DNA from: a virus
Strand: one strand, 5' to 3'
DNA length: 56,096 nucleotides
IMG/VR virus record: IMGVR_UViG_3300034198_006912
Location: 1 to 56,096 of that record
Shown: piece by piece, positions 1 through 9,275 of the stretch
Position numbering within the stretch: position 1 is the stretch's first letter
Layout of the letters: each line of letters opens with the position of its first letter
Program-made: the position numbers and the translations under genes
Notes under the pieces: generated by a model
What the model saw: the letters and a program-made list of their open reading frames with translations, nothing else
The model's database searches: none
Told to the model about the DNA's origin: nothing

Positions 1-134
1 GGGTACTGAAACGCTGACTAACAAAACTATCGACCTTACCAGCAACACCCTGACTGGTACAGTAGCACAATTCAACACTGCTCTTAGCGGTGATGACTTC
101 GCTACCCTTGCCGGTACTGAAACGTTGACCAATA
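1..134 (+). repeat. 111-bp tandem repeats of the tail-fibre gene (left-end portion)
   Basis: The segment beginning GGTACTGAAACG recurs at 1 and 112, in phase with copies starting at 55960 and 56071. The unit is 111 bp (37 codons). Copies are nearly identical, so the copy number and the window ends may reflect assembly through a repeat. Confidence 0.8.
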
Positions 135-628
135 AAACCCTGACAACCCCAACCTTGACTCTGAAACAGTCTACATCACCAACCCCCACGGCTGAGGGGG
201 ATATTCAATGGGATACAAACGATGACCAGATTGTAGTTGGCGATGGAACTGCTCAGAAGATATTTTCTCAATCCTCATCCGGTACTTACACGCCTACCCT
301 TTTTAACACCACAAACGTAGCTGCATCCACGGCTTATGTTACCACGTTTATGCGGGTAGGAAATGCCGTAACTGTTGCTGGGCAAATTGATATTGACCCA
401 ACAGCATCCGCAGCGAATACGGTGCTTGGTGTGTCCTTACCAATACCTTCCAATTTCACGGCCGGTAATCAAGCTGGAGGCACAATTACGACCTCTTCTG
501 GTGCTGGAATAACCCAAGTAGGCGGAGCGCAAGCTGATGCTACTAACGATAGAATCAATTTCACTTTCTTATCAGCAACGCTAGCAAACGTTGCCCATTC
601 GTTTACCTTTACATATCAGGTAGTATAA
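1..628 (+). CDS. Tail fibre, C-terminal part (continues from the right end of the window)
   Basis: The frame is open from base 2 with no start codon and ends with TAA at 626-628. It continues the reading frame that runs off the window at 56096: the first 26 bases equal the last 26 and the codon phase matches, so the joined gene would be about 398 aa. The left part carries 37-residue repeats containing GTETLTNKT and LTGTVAQFNTAL. After about residue 60 the repeats give way to a distinct Thr/Ala/Gly-rich beta-type domain ending TFTYQVV, probably the distal receptor-binding head. Position after the nozzle-like gene and before a holin-like gene is typical of podoviral fibres. Function is inferred from repeat architecture and context, not from a recognised family. 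Confidence 0.75.
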   Translation, partial: GTETLTNKTIDLTSNTLTGTVAQFNTALSGDDFATLAGTETLTNKTLTTPTLTLKQSTSPTPTAEGDIQWDTNDDQIVVGDGTAQKIFSQSSSGTYTPTLFNTTNVAASTAYVTTFMRVGNAVTVAGQIDIDPTASAANTVLGVSLPIPSNFTAGNQAGGTITTSSGAGITQVGGAQADATNDRINFTFLSATLANVAHSFTFTYQVV

Positions 629-780
629 TGAAAATTAAAGTAAATTTTGTTAGCGGAAAAGAGCGTGAATACTTTTGCGATTCAATAAAGCAGGACGAAA
701 CATACTATCATCTAGTTCACAACGACGATAGTGTGACAACGGTAACTAAATCTTTAATTGCTTCCATCACAAGCGATTAA
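628..780 (+). CDS. Small hypothetical protein (50 aa)
   Basis: The ATG overlaps the stop codon of the tail-fibre gene (TAATG), indicating translational coupling. The product begins MKIKVNFVSGKERE and ends SLIASITSD; it is soluble, acidic and has no signal peptide or membrane segment. Family not recognised. Position behind a fibre gene could suit a small virion or fibre-assembly protein, but nothing in the sequence shows this. Confidence 0.6.
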   Translation: MKIKVNFVSGKEREYFCDSIKQDETYYHLVHNDDSVTTVTKSLIASITSD

Positions 781-804
781 TAGGATTTTTAGGAGCATTC
801 AAAC

Positions 805-1344
805 ATGACCACTTTAGCATTCATTCTCACCATTGCTGCGCTCACACGCCTTGCAGGATGGGGCGTAGAAGCCGATGCGAGCGAACTCACGAAAAAGCTT
901 ACGGAGTTTTTCAGCAAGGCAAGCTGCGCCATGCTGGTGGCCTTTGCATCACTGGCTTACACTGGCGATTTGTTTCTTGCGGTTATCATCGGCGCGGGCT
1001 GGCTTGCATGGCGCTCGCCTGCGTATGGGGACTATTGGAATGAAACCCTGCCTAACCGCGAGAATAAAATCATTGACCTGCCCGTGTCATGGCTGAAGCT
1101 GTCGCCACTGTGGGCGGATGCAGTTTCTATGGCATTGCGTGGCAGCCTGTTTGCCTTGCCGCTTTTTGGCCTTCTGGCGCTGTATCAGGGCAATGCATGG
1201 CTTACCCTGCTGGCCGTACCGATGGTGCTACAGGCAGCCTTTTATCTGGGCAGCAAACGTATCGTCCCGCAATGGTTCACCGTGGCAGGCGAAGTGTTAA
1301 GCGGTGCGCTGCTCGGGCTTTTAATCGTGGGGGCGTTATGGTAG
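805..1344 (+). CDS. Multi-spanning membrane protein (179 aa)
   Basis: The start ATG follows AGGAGCATTCAAAC, a good ribosome-binding site. The protein has an N-terminal hydrophobic segment, a second around residues 43-68 (LVAFASLAYTGD then a hydrophobic run), and two or three more in residues 110-179, with a short loop of charged residues between. The coding DNA is visibly more GC-rich than its neighbours, which suggests separate acquisition. It overlaps the next holin-like gene by 7 bp. A role in lysis (holin or antiholin) or as a membrane anchor is possible from neighbourhood only; no family was recognised. Confidence 0.65.
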   Translation: MTTLAFILTIAALTRLAGWGVEADASELTKKLTEFFSKASCAMLVAFASLAYTGDLFLAVIIGAGWLAWRSPAYGDYWNETLPNRENKIIDLPVSWLKLSPLWADAVSMALRGSLFALPLFGLLALYQGNAWLTLLAVPMVLQAAFYLGSKRIVPQWFTVAGEVLSGALLGLLIVGALW

Positions 1345-1595
1345 ATGAAAACACAAATGCTATTAACATAGCAAAATTAGAAGAACGAATTGACGGACTT
1401 CGTGAGCAACAAAGAACTCACTCTGAGACTACGAAACAGCAATTTGTAGCGTTGAATAATAAAGTAGACGAACTGCTCATCATAATGAATAAAGGTAAAG
1501 GAGCATACGCTGCTGCCTTAGCCATCGCAGGAAGTATCGGTGCCGGGATAGTGACGTTCTTTTCCTATGTTTCAACTTTAACGGGACAAAAATAG
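1338..1595 (+). CDS. XhlA-like holin-associated protein: coiled coil plus C-terminal TM (85 aa)
   Basis: The start at 1338 was chosen over longer upstream options because those would run inside the preceding membrane-protein gene. Residues 10-52 form a heptad-like amphipathic helix (LEERIDGLREQQ, then VALNNKVDELLI), followed by one hydrophobic segment around residues 58-78 rich in Ala/Gly. A soluble coiled coil before a single tail-anchored TM is the layout of XhlA/haemolysin-type phage proteins that work with holins. The overlap with the upstream membrane protein suggests a two-gene membrane module far from the endolysin. The family assignment is inference. Confidence 0.55.
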   Translation: MVDENTNAINIAKLEERIDGLREQQRTHSETTKQQFVALNNKVDELLIIMNKGKGAYAAALAIAGSIGAGIVTFFSYVSTLTGQK

Positions 1596-2750
1596 ATGGT
1601 CGCTACCGTTCAATCCGCTGCTACTACCCAATCTATCACGCAATATATGGCTAACCAAATGGTTAGTCCCCAAGTTGCTGCTAACACAGAGCTTATGCCA
1701 GTGTTGCAAAATACCAATGAGCAATTTCTAGTAAGTAGCGGCCAAATTCAAAGTATCGCCCCTTCTCAGCTTTCTACTCCGACTATACCTCTGTCATATT
1801 CTACGGTCAGCCCTACTACTACGGCTACTTCGGCACCGCTATCTTATATCACTCCTAACGCAGGACAAGTATCTGCCGCTGCTGTAAACGCTTCTGCCGC
1901 CCAAGGTACAGCAGGAACAATGACAGTAGGCGCTTTATCTACTGTACAAGGACAGCTTGCTAATATCTACGCAAACATGGCTCCGGGGCAAATCCCCGAA
2001 TGGGCACAGGCGTCTATCGCTGCTGTAAACGAAGTTCTTGGTGCTCGTGGATTAAAGCCTAATTCAAGTATCGGATTTGCAGCCCTTCAAGGGGCTGTCC
2101 AGCAGCAAGCTATCAATATCGCCGCAGCCGACGCAGCAACCTATTTCAAAGCAGACCTAGCTACATTTGAAGCATCACAAGCAGTAAATCTTCAAAATAT
2201 CCAGTTCCGTCAGCAAACCCTTCTTACTAATACCGCTGCTGAAAATGCTTCGCGCCAAATCAATGCTCAGAATGAGATGCAAACTCAGCAATTCATGTCG
2301 AGCATGGTAGCTAACGTAAATGAAGCAAACGCTAACCGTATGCAAGCAGCGGCACTTTCAAACACAAATAACCAGCTTGCTGCATCTACGTTCTATAGTC
2401 AACAGGAATTTGCCCGTCAGAAGTTTAATGCCGAGGCACAATACGCCATTGACCAAAGCAACGTCTTGTGGCGCCGTAACTTAAACACGGCAAACACGGC
2501 TGCTGTAAATGCTGCCAACCAGACCAACGTACAGAATCGTTTTAACCTGTCTGCTACCGCGATGAATAATCTGTGGCAACAATTCCGTGACGAAGCAGCA
2601 TGGGCTTTTGAATCAAGTCAGAATGAACTTAATAGAAACTATAATCTGGCAATGTCAGCAAATAATACTTCGTATATAGAAAATATGACCGATACTAAAT
2701 GGTATGAAAAACTAGGCGGCTTTGCTGCATCACTAATTTTTAGTTCGTAA
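1596..2750 (+). CDS. Probable internal virion or tail structural protein (384 aa)
   Basis: Starts directly after the stop of the preceding gene. The first 110 residues are rich in Thr, Ser, Pro and Gln. Residues about 130-360 are a long Ala/Asn/Gln-rich helical region with repeated NTAAVNAAN-like stretches and few charges. No enzyme motif is visible. This composition and the position ahead of the 936-aa transglycosylase-bearing protein resemble the internal core or ejection proteins of podoviruses (T7 gp14-type). The role is inferred from context. Confidence 0.55.
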   Translation: MVATVQSAATTQSITQYMANQMVSPQVAANTELMPVLQNTNEQFLVSSGQIQSIAPSQLSTPTIPLSYSTVSPTTTATSAPLSYITPNAGQVSAAAVNASAAQGTAGTMTVGALSTVQGQLANIYANMAPGQIPEWAQASIAAVNEVLGARGLKPNSSIGFAALQGAVQQQAINIAAADAATYFKADLATFEASQAVNLQNIQFRQQTLLTNTAAENASRQINAQNEMQTQQFMSSMVANVNEANANRMQAAALSNTNNQLAASTFYSQQEFARQKFNAEAQYAIDQSNVLWRRNLNTANTAAVNAANQTNVQNRFNLSATAMNNLWQQFRDEAAWAFESSQNELNRNYNLAMSANNTSYIENMTDTKWYEKLGGFAASLIFSS

Positions 2751-2760
2751 GGAGTACCTA

Positions 2761-3102
2761 ATGGCATTGTTTGACGCTATCAGCGAGTTTATTAAACCTA
2801 TCTCAGACGTTCTTGGAGATGTAGGTGGTGCAGTTAAAGAAGTTGTAGATAGTCCATACGGAAGAGTAGGTAAAGCTGCTATACAAGGTATTGGCAGCGT
2901 CGATAAAAGGGCTAAAGCGCGTGCAGAACAAGCAAGAACGCTACAAAGAGATTACTCTGTAGGTATCGGTACTAACGTAGCTGCTGGAGAAGCCCAATGG
3001 GGGCTTAATAAATACTCCGCCGACCCTATGGCCTTAGAGAACTATTGGCAAAACGTATTAACTCAATTTATCACTCCTAGCGCCACTAAAGGACCTAAAT
3101 AA
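2761..3102 (+). CDS. Hypothetical structural-region protein (113 aa)
   Basis: ATG follows GGAGTACCTA. The N-terminus (MALFDAISEFIKPISDVLGD) is amphipathic and Gly/Val-rich; the middle is basic (RAKARAEQARTLQRD); the C-terminus is polar. Its stop overlaps the next start (TAATG). It sits inside the internal-virion gene cluster and could be a small core or ejection component. Family not recognised. Confidence 0.6.
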   Translation: MALFDAISEFIKPISDVLGDVGGAVKEVVDSPYGRVGKAAIQGIGSVDKRAKARAEQARTLQRDYSVGIGTNVAAGEAQWGLNKYSADPMALENYWQNVLTQFITPSATKGPK

Positions 3103-3554
3103 TGCAACAAGTATTTGATGGCCCTATTCCGGGGCAAAGTCTTACTAAAACTCCCGGAGCATATAAGTTTGAGAAGCCTCCGCAGTATGTAGAAGAGGAT
3201 AAAGCACTTGAATGGGTGTGGAGCAGACTCCTAACTAAAGAGGGCGTTGCTAATGTCAGGGTGTTGCTGCAAGGGGATGTAACTGTGCTTGAAATGGCAC
3301 AGACTTTGTTGTATGCTGGTATTATGGACGGTCGTTGGACACCAGACCTTGCCTTTATGATGCTTCAGGAAGTAACATGGATGGTAGAGGCCATTGCCAA
3401 AAGAATGGACGTTAAAGATTATAAATTCAAACGCCCCAAGCCGCAATATAAAAAGTTCATCGAAGAATACGCAAACTTTCTTGTTGCCCCAGAAAAAGAA
3501 GAAAAAAAGGCCGCTGAAATTATCCAAGGAACAGTATTTACGGGGATTGCTTAA
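3102..3554 (+). CDS. Hypothetical structural-region protein (150 aa)
   Basis: Coupled to both neighbours by TAATG overlaps. The product is soluble and mixed-charge, with a helical middle (EWVWSRLLTKEG, LEMAQTLLYAG) and a Lys/Glu-rich C-terminus (PEKEEKKAAEI). No catalytic motif, signal or TM segment is seen. Location between putative internal virion proteins argues for a virion or assembly role. Unrecognised. Confidence 0.6.
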   Translation: MQQVFDGPIPGQSLTKTPGAYKFEKPPQYVEEDKALEWVWSRLLTKEGVANVRVLLQGDVTVLEMAQTLLYAGIMDGRWTPDLAFMMLQEVTWMVEAIAKRMDVKDYKFKRPKPQYKKFIEEYANFLVAPEKEEKKAAEIIQGTVFTGIA

Positions 3555-4747
3555 TGGGATTCTTTGAGGGATTTTTAGGTGGTTTTACGGAAACTGGTTC
3601 TGAGATGCTTCAGAAGCAGGACGAAGAAAAACGGCTTAGGGATATGCTTGTTCTGAAATCTGACGAGCAAATTCGTGTAAATAGACAGCAGATTGAAGAC
3701 GAGGCCAAAGCCGAACAAGAACGCATAAAACAACAAAATGCTGCTTTTGATGCTATGGAAGAGCGTCAGCGTGCGGCATTAGCCCTTGAACCTGTGCTGC
3801 AAATGGATAGCTCTGACCGCGATATAATCACGGGGGAAACTGAAGCTCCTTCTGCTTTTTCGGGTATCTCAAGAACTGCCATATCCCCGGCTGAAGTTCC
3901 AGTCGAGTATTTCAGAACCTATACGGGCGACCCTGATTGGGAACAGAAGGGAATGAGAGACTACCGCGCTGACATGCGTACTCAAAATGCCATAGCGTCA
4001 ACAGAAGAACGATTTGTCAGAAGTCAAGAGGTGCAAAATAAACGTCTTGAAAGAGGTTATGAAGAAGCCAAGAAAAAAGAAATTCGTGATGAATGGACGA
4101 AATTTACATCAGATAAAGATTCTCCTTATGTTCAAGCACAAAACATTTCTGGAAACTCGGAAATTACATTAAAATCACTGGATTCTGCTGAAAAAGCCAA
4201 TAATAAATTAAACATACCAGAATTTTCTTATAGAAGGATTCCCGGCGGTATAATTTCTACAGAGGCTAAAGCCCTTCAACTACAGCAGGTAGAAGGGGCA
4301 TTATTGAAAGTGCAACAAACTGTTGGTGCTATTTCTAACGCAGAGATGCAACTTTTTGGAGATGCCTCCATAAGCCCCAACAATGATAAGTACACCAATA
4401 GCGACCTAATTGCCAGAGCGCGTGCTATTACCCTCCGGCAATCGCAGTATTTTGATTTCATGAACTCTGCTCGTAAATCAGGAATGTCTAAAACTGACGC
4501 AGTAACTTCATGGAAAAGCTATGTGGATAGTAATCCTATATTAAAAGTAACAGACTCAGGACGAATTGAATTAACAAAACCTATAGGAATGCTTAAAAAA
4601 GATAAAACTTGGGGAAAATATATAGGGCAGACACCTCCGGCAAATACTTCAACTGTCGATTTTACAGAGACAGCAGCCTCTTCCTCTAACCAGATACCTT
4701 CTCCTACTTTCAAATTTGAAGATTTTATAACATCTCTGGGTCAGTAG
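3554..4747 (+). CDS. Probable internal virion protein (397 aa)
   Basis: Starts in a TAATG overlap with the upstream gene. The Gly/Phe-rich N-terminus (MGFFEGFLGGF) is followed by a long charged coiled-coil-like region at about residues 18-80 (repeated EEAK and QQ patterns), then a mostly helical body. No enzymatic motif is visible. Gene order (small genes, this protein, then the transglycosylase protein) parallels podoviral ejection-protein modules such as T7 gp14-gp15-gp16. Assigned by context and composition. Confidence 0.55.
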   Translation: MGFFEGFLGGFTETGSEMLQKQDEEKRLRDMLVLKSDEQIRVNRQQIEDEAKAEQERIKQQNAAFDAMEERQRAALALEPVLQMDSSDRDIITGETEAPSAFSGISRTAISPAEVPVEYFRTYTGDPDWEQKGMRDYRADMRTQNAIASTEERFVRSQEVQNKRLERGYEEAKKKEIRDEWTKFTSDKDSPYVQAQNISGNSEITLKSLDSAEKANNKLNIPEFSYRRIPGGIISTEAKALQLQQVEGALLKVQQTVGAISNAEMQLFGDASISPNNDKYTNSDLIARARAITLRQSQYFDFMNSARKSGMSKTDAVTSWKSYVDSNPILKVTDSGRIELTKPIGMLKKDKTWGKYIGQTPPANTSTVDFTETAASSSNQIPSPTFKFEDFITSLGQ

Positions 4748-4750
4748 TTA

Positions 4751-7561
4751 ATGGAAAATCCTATAGATTTATGGCGCAAGGCTACTTCTAGCGAAAAATG
4801 GAAAACGCTAAAAGAAGAGGACAAGAAGGCACTACAAACCTCTTTTCGAGAAAAATATAAAGACCTTCCAGATAAGGATAGGGCAGGCATAGTTGCGGCC
4901 TCTTCGTTATCTTCAGAAGAAATTTTTAATCTTCCTGAGTTTGAAAATGCAGACAACGAAACTAAAAAGAAGTATCTTAAAGGATATATATATGCATCTA
5001 AAGGCGTAACAGGCAATGCTTTAGATTATTTTGCAGAAGGCGGGTTGCGTAAATATAAAGGGGCAGCGTCAGTAGCTGGCCTAAAACGTATGGCGTTAAG
5101 TGCAAATAGACTAAGGCAAGGAATTTCTGCTGGTCTTGGAATAAGCACTCCAGAAGATATTGCCCGTACAGACCTAGCTCTGGAACAAGCTAATAAGGAA
5201 GCAGCCAGAGCGCCAGAGGCTGCTTTAGCGGCAGAGGTATTAGGCAATGTAGCCATTGGCGGTGCCTCTGGGATTTATAAATTAGGCAGAGGGGCTTTTC
5301 AAGCAGTACCTTATGTACGAAATATAGCTCCTGTAATAGGCGGTGCTGTTGGAGCCGCAGGACAATCTCTTGTGACAGAACCTGTCGCTGTTAAAGGAGG
5401 CACGCCAGAAGAACGCAGCCAAGCATATCAAAGAGAAAAAATACAACAGGCGATAAATTCAGCAGTGTTTAGCGTAGGCGGCGATATATTAACTTCTCCC
5501 AAACTACGAGAGACGCTCGGAGATTTATATAGATGGCTACCTTCAAAAACTGCTAAAGGAAGAATTGCCGATATTGCTGATGACGTACTTCGTGCGGAAA
5601 AACAGCGTTTAGAGAATGTTGCTGCCGACATTACTCCTACGAGGAAGCAAGTATCAAGAGGCATACAAACTCAAAGAGCAGCGTTAGAAAACGCCCCAGA
5701 ATCTGTGCTGTACACAGGGGTGCCCGCACCTGCATTAAAAGAAGTGCAGACTTCGCAAGCAGGCGGGATTGCTAAAGGCGCTATTGAAACCCAACTGACC
5801 ACCCCAGCTATAAAAGAAGCCGAAACTATTGCTGCGCGTAAATATGCAGACATATCTACCCCTCTAAAAAATTATAAAGATGAGTTGTGGGGTTCGGCAA
5901 GAGAAAAGATATTAAACAGAAAAGTCCCTAATGTTTTAGAAGGACTAGGTTCTCAATTAGGAAAAATTCTTGATACTGATTCGGCGGTACAAAATAGTGT
6001 TGCTCAAATGCCGGAAGTAAGAGAAATACTTGAAAATACAATAGGAGAAAAGGCAGCCCGTAATGTTACTGTTGACCAACTTATTTCATGGCAACGTAAG
6101 ATACTTCAAGCTAAGACAAATAACCCCGGTGGTACAGAGGCTCTAAACGCCGTAGCTAATGTATTAGAAAGCCCCTTAAATCCTTTAGAAAAGGCAAAGG
6201 TCAAGCAGCTATATCAAGTAAGTGACGACTTAGATAAAGTCGCTGGAGGTGCTACTAAGGCCGTTAAATACGTTCTTTCTAAAGAAACGCCTAAAGCTGA
6301 TTTAGATAGAATTATAGCTAATCCTACCACTTTGAAACCAGTACAGACTGCTCTTGCTGCGGATATAACGACCACCCTTAATACTACCGCCGCAACTCAA
6401 CAAACTAAAGACTTGGCACTGTCTAAGTTGTTTTTGAAATATAGAGATTCAGCAGATATAGTACGCAAAGTGTTCAAAGACGACAAGGAAGTCCGTAAGA
6501 TGTTCGATACCTTAATGGAGCGCGGTAAAGCATCGGCCCAAATACAAAAGGCTTTTGCAATATCTGATACCGCTTCTGAGGCAAACAGAGCAGCAAGAAA
6601 TGTTATTGCCGGAGGAACTGCCGATATAGCTGGCAGGCGTACATTGACTTTAGCCGGGACATATGATGCTGCCCGTGATTTTTTCAACAGAAAAACAAAT
6701 GAACTAATCAGAGCTTCGTTCACCAATAAGAAACTTGGGGTAGATATTCTTCGAGAAGCTGAAAAAATACAAAAAAATCGCGTAAACTACGTTCAGTTGT
6801 GGGACGATATTTCTGGAGTCAGAGGGGCATCAAGAAGATTTGCCGCAAGTGGGTCTGTTGTTCCAGTAGAAGTAGTAGCAGGCGAGATGCCTATTGAGCC
6901 TGAACCCTCATTACAAGTGCCTGAACCAGCCCCAGCACCTCAAGAAAACTTGACAAACGCCATAAGTTCTGATAAAATAGAGGAAACATTAAATTCTATC
7001 AATATCAACCCTGAGTTTGCTAAAACGGTGTACGAAATTGCTGGAATTGAAAGCAATTTTAACCCGGACACAGACCTTAAAAACCCTATTTCTTCAGCGC
7101 AAGGCCCATTCCAAATTATTGAAGGTACTTGGGATTACGTTACTAAGTCTAAGGTGACTAATAGGGATGGCACAGAAGTATCAGGTCTTGGTTTAGAAGC
7201 AGCCCTCGGAAGACCTCTCGATAAGAACAATCCAGCAGACCATGCTCTTGTAGCTGCTGCATATATGCGTAAGAACTACGAAGAACTTACTAATGCTGGT
7301 ATTAAAGGAAGTGCTCCTAATCTTTATGTCGCCCATGCGTGGGGGCTTAACGGTGCGAAAAAACTGTTCAAATACAGAGGTAAAAACGTAGCTATTGAAG
7401 ATATAATGTCAATGGAAGCTATTGCTGGACATCCTAAATTTGCCAAACCGGGCATGACAGTTGACCAAGTTCTTAACAATACCATTAAATACTTCAAAGA
7501 CCGCCGAAACAATAAAGGTAAGTCTGCTTTAATTGAAGCGGTAAATGACAATGTCTCGTAA
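4751..7561 (+). CDS. Large internal virion protein with C-terminal lytic transglycosylase domain (936 aa)
   Basis: Very long helical protein of Ala/Lys/Glu composition. Residues about 175-215 are hydrophobic and Gly/Ala-rich (VAIGGASGIYKLG; IGGAVGAAGQSL), possibly membrane-inserting. Pro/Glu-rich linker near residues 700-735. Residues about 755-900 carry an SLT/goose-lysozyme-like fold: catalytic Glu in GIESNFNP, then SAQGPFQI and later YVAHAWG. Known relatives, such as T7 gp16, carry transglycosylase activity that opens peptidoglycan during DNA ejection; here the domain is C-terminal rather than N-terminal. Likely packed in the capsid and injected through the envelope. The next gene overlaps its end by 17 bp. 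Confidence 0.8.
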   Translation: MENPIDLWRKATSSEKWKTLKEEDKKALQTSFREKYKDLPDKDRAGIVAASSLSSEEIFNLPEFENADNETKKKYLKGYIYASKGVTGNALDYFAEGGLRKYKGAASVAGLKRMALSANRLRQGISAGLGISTPEDIARTDLALEQANKEAARAPEAALAAEVLGNVAIGGASGIYKLGRGAFQAVPYVRNIAPVIGGAVGAAGQSLVTEPVAVKGGTPEERSQAYQREKIQQAINSAVFSVGGDILTSPKLRETLGDLYRWLPSKTAKGRIADIADDVLRAEKQRLENVAADITPTRKQVSRGIQTQRAALENAPESVLYTGVPAPALKEVQTSQAGGIAKGAIETQLTTPAIKEAETIAARKYADISTPLKNYKDELWGSAREKILNRKVPNVLEGLGSQLGKILDTDSAVQNSVAQMPEVREILENTIGEKAARNVTVDQLISWQRKILQAKTNNPGGTEALNAVANVLESPLNPLEKAKVKQLYQVSDDLDKVAGGATKAVKYVLSKETPKADLDRIIANPTTLKPVQTALAADITTTLNTTAATQQTKDLALSKLFLKYRDSADIVRKVFKDDKEVRKMFDTLMERGKASAQIQKAFAISDTASEANRAARNVIAGGTADIAGRRTLTLAGTYDAARDFFNRKTNELIRASFTNKKLGVDILREAEKIQKNRVNYVQLWDDISGVRGASRRFAASGSVVPVEVVAGEMPIEPEPSLQVPEPAPAPQENLTNAISSDKIEETLNSININPEFAKTVYEIAGIESNFNPDTDLKNPISSAQGPFQIIEGTWDYVTKSKVTNRDGTEVSGLGLEAALGRPLDKNNPADHALVAAAYMRKNYEELTNAGIKGSAPNLYVAHAWGLNGAKKLFKYRGKNVAIEDIMSMEAIAGHPKFAKPGMTVDQVLNNTIKYFKDRRNNKGKSALIEAVNDNVS

Positions 7562-8414
7562 CGACGACGATGAGGATATTTTAGGTAAAAACATACCAGA
7601 AGACCTTTTTCTCGACGATGACGACGATGAGGATTCTGAAGATGATAGCTATGAGCCGGATGTAGGGAAAGCCCCGATAAGAGGGCCAAAAGGTAAAGAT
7701 GGCCTTTCTGCCTATCAGATAGCGGTAGAAAACGGATTTAAGGGCACTATTAAAGCATGGCTCAAGTCCCTTAGAGGCGGCAGCGGAAAAGATGGCTCCC
7801 CCGGCAAAGACGGGAAAGACGGGGTCTCTGGTAAAGATGGTAAAGACGGACTTCCGGGTAAGGACGGAAAAGACGGTTCTCCGGGAGCTAGTCTGGACTT
7901 TCAGTGGGACGGGACAAAACTAGGTGTCAAGAAAGACACCGATAAAGAGTTTAAGTTTCAAGACCTGAAAGGAACCTCGTACTCTCTGATAGGTACCAGC
8001 GGAGGTGCTACCAAGAATTTCCGACTGGATAGTACACCAGTAGGCAGTACCCTTATCAAGGTATCTAAGACCGGCGGGGCTACCCTTAAAACGCTCACTG
8101 CTGGTACAAATATATCTCTTACGGAAACTGACAATACGATAATTGTCAACTCTACCGGAGGAGGGGCGGCTCAGGAAACATTCGAGACCGTATCTAAGAA
8201 CATAAAATCATGGGGTGTGACACTAAATTATACCGGAGATAGTCTTACCTCTCTGGTGTATTCTAACGGTGTAAGTACCATTACAAAAACACTTAATTAC
8301 ACAGCGGATACTTTAACTTCTATTGTGCTAAGTGGTAACACGCCTTCTGGAATAGCTTTAACAAAGACGTTGGGCTACACAGGAGATAACTTAACGTCTA
8401 TTGCATACGCTTAA
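7545..8414 (+). CDS. Collagen-like virion protein with acidic N-terminus (289 aa)
   Basis: The first 35 residues are extremely acidic (runs of Asp and Glu). Residues about 45-120 hold Gly-X-Y triplets dominated by GKDG (for example GSPGKDGKDG), a collagen-like triple-helix region common in phage fibres. The C-terminal 110 residues contain three imperfect repeats built on LNYTGDSLTSLVYS, NYTADTLTSIVLS and GYTGDNLTSIAYA. Overlaps the 936-aa gene by 17 bp. Likely a trimeric fibre or head/tail decoration; the exact position in the virion is unknown. Confidence 0.7.
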   Translation: MTMSRNDDDEDILGKNIPEDLFLDDDDDEDSEDDSYEPDVGKAPIRGPKGKDGLSAYQIAVENGFKGTIKAWLKSLRGGSGKDGSPGKDGKDGVSGKDGKDGLPGKDGKDGSPGASLDFQWDGTKLGVKKDTDKEFKFQDLKGTSYSLIGTSGGATKNFRLDSTPVGSTLIKVSKTGGATLKTLTAGTNISLTETDNTIIVNSTGGGAAQETFETVSKNIKSWGVTLNYTGDSLTSLVYSNGVSTITKTLNYTADTLTSIVLSGNTPSGIALTKTLGYTGDNLTSIAYA

Positions 8415-8428
8415 TAAGGAGAATACTA

Positions 8429-8845
8429 ATGGCTTCACTAATTTATAATTCATTTTTAGAAGATTTGTTTCGCGGAGCAATAGACCCAGATACCGATACA
8501 TTCAAGGCTATGCTTACTACTTCTGCTTATACAGAAGACAAAGACACACACCTGAAGCGTTCTGATGTTACAAACGAAGTAACCGGCACTGGTTATACGG
8601 CTGGAGGCAACACTGTTACTTTAACGGTGGTGAAAGATACTACAAATGATAGACTAAATTTAACGCTTGGCGGCACAAACTGGCCTAGCAGCACAATTAC
8701 AGCACGCAAGATTGTTTATTATAAATCGCGTGGAGGTGCTGCATCAGCAGATGAACTTGTAGCGGTGTTAGATAATGGTTCCGACCTTTCTTCCTCGGCA
8801 GCTACTTTTACTGTGGACGCTAGCACGTTAAGGATTCAAAACTAA
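8429..8845 (+). CDS. Virion-associated protein of a common phage hypothetical family (138 aa)
   Basis: ATG follows AAGGAGAATACTA, a strong ribosome-binding site. The protein begins MASLIYNSFLEDLFRGAID and then DTDTFKAMLTTSAYT, a pattern I associate with small structural proteins encoded near tail or head-fibre genes of many phages. The rest is beta-rich and polar. Overlaps the next start by one base. Structural role likely, biochemical function unknown. Confidence 0.6.
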   Translation: MASLIYNSFLEDLFRGAIDPDTDTFKAMLTTSAYTEDKDTHLKRSDVTNEVTGTGYTAGGNTVTLTVVKDTTNDRLNLTLGGTNWPSSTITARKIVYYKSRGGAASADELVAVLDNGSDLSSSAATFTVDASTLRIQN

Positions 8846-9273
8846 TGGCAGACAATGTAACATTACCCGGCACTGGCGAGCCGATTGCCACCGATGATAT
8901 TGGTGGCGTTCAGTATCAGCGAATAAAGCTGGTTGACGCCACACCTGATAGTACCGCTCCCATTGGAACGGCAACCAATCCCTTGCCGATTGCTGCTTAT
9001 GGTGAGCTTATAGAAGCCATGGAAGCCATGCGCATGGCAATTCAAGCGCTTACTCGTACCGTTGGCCTTATGCAACCAGATACGGCAGCAAGAATGCGGG
9101 TGGCGATTGATGCAATTTCTGCGAGCCTTACATTAGCAACCGTCAGCACGGTCGGTACTGTTAACACGGTCACAAACCAAACTCAAATGGGCGGGTTTTC
9201 TGCCAACGAACAGATACCAGCTTTTATGCGCTTAGGCGCTGATAACCTTCGCCGCAACATCTCAGTGAGTTAA
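8845..9273 (+). CDS. Putative virion protein (142 aa)
   Basis: Begins MADNVTLPGTGEPIATDDIGG and contains YQRIKLVDA, a motif typical of phage proteins close to fibre modules; a helical Met-rich centre (EAMEAMRMAIQAL) is followed by a Val/Thr-rich segment. TAATG coupling with the previous gene. No enzyme signature. Role inferred from context. Confidence 0.6.
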   Translation: MADNVTLPGTGEPIATDDIGGVQYQRIKLVDATPDSTAPIGTATNPLPIAAYGELIEAMEAMRMAIQALTRTVGLMQPDTAARMRVAIDAISASLTLATVSTVGTVNTVTNQTQMGGFSANEQIPAFMRLGADNLRRNISVS

Positions 9274-9275
9274 TT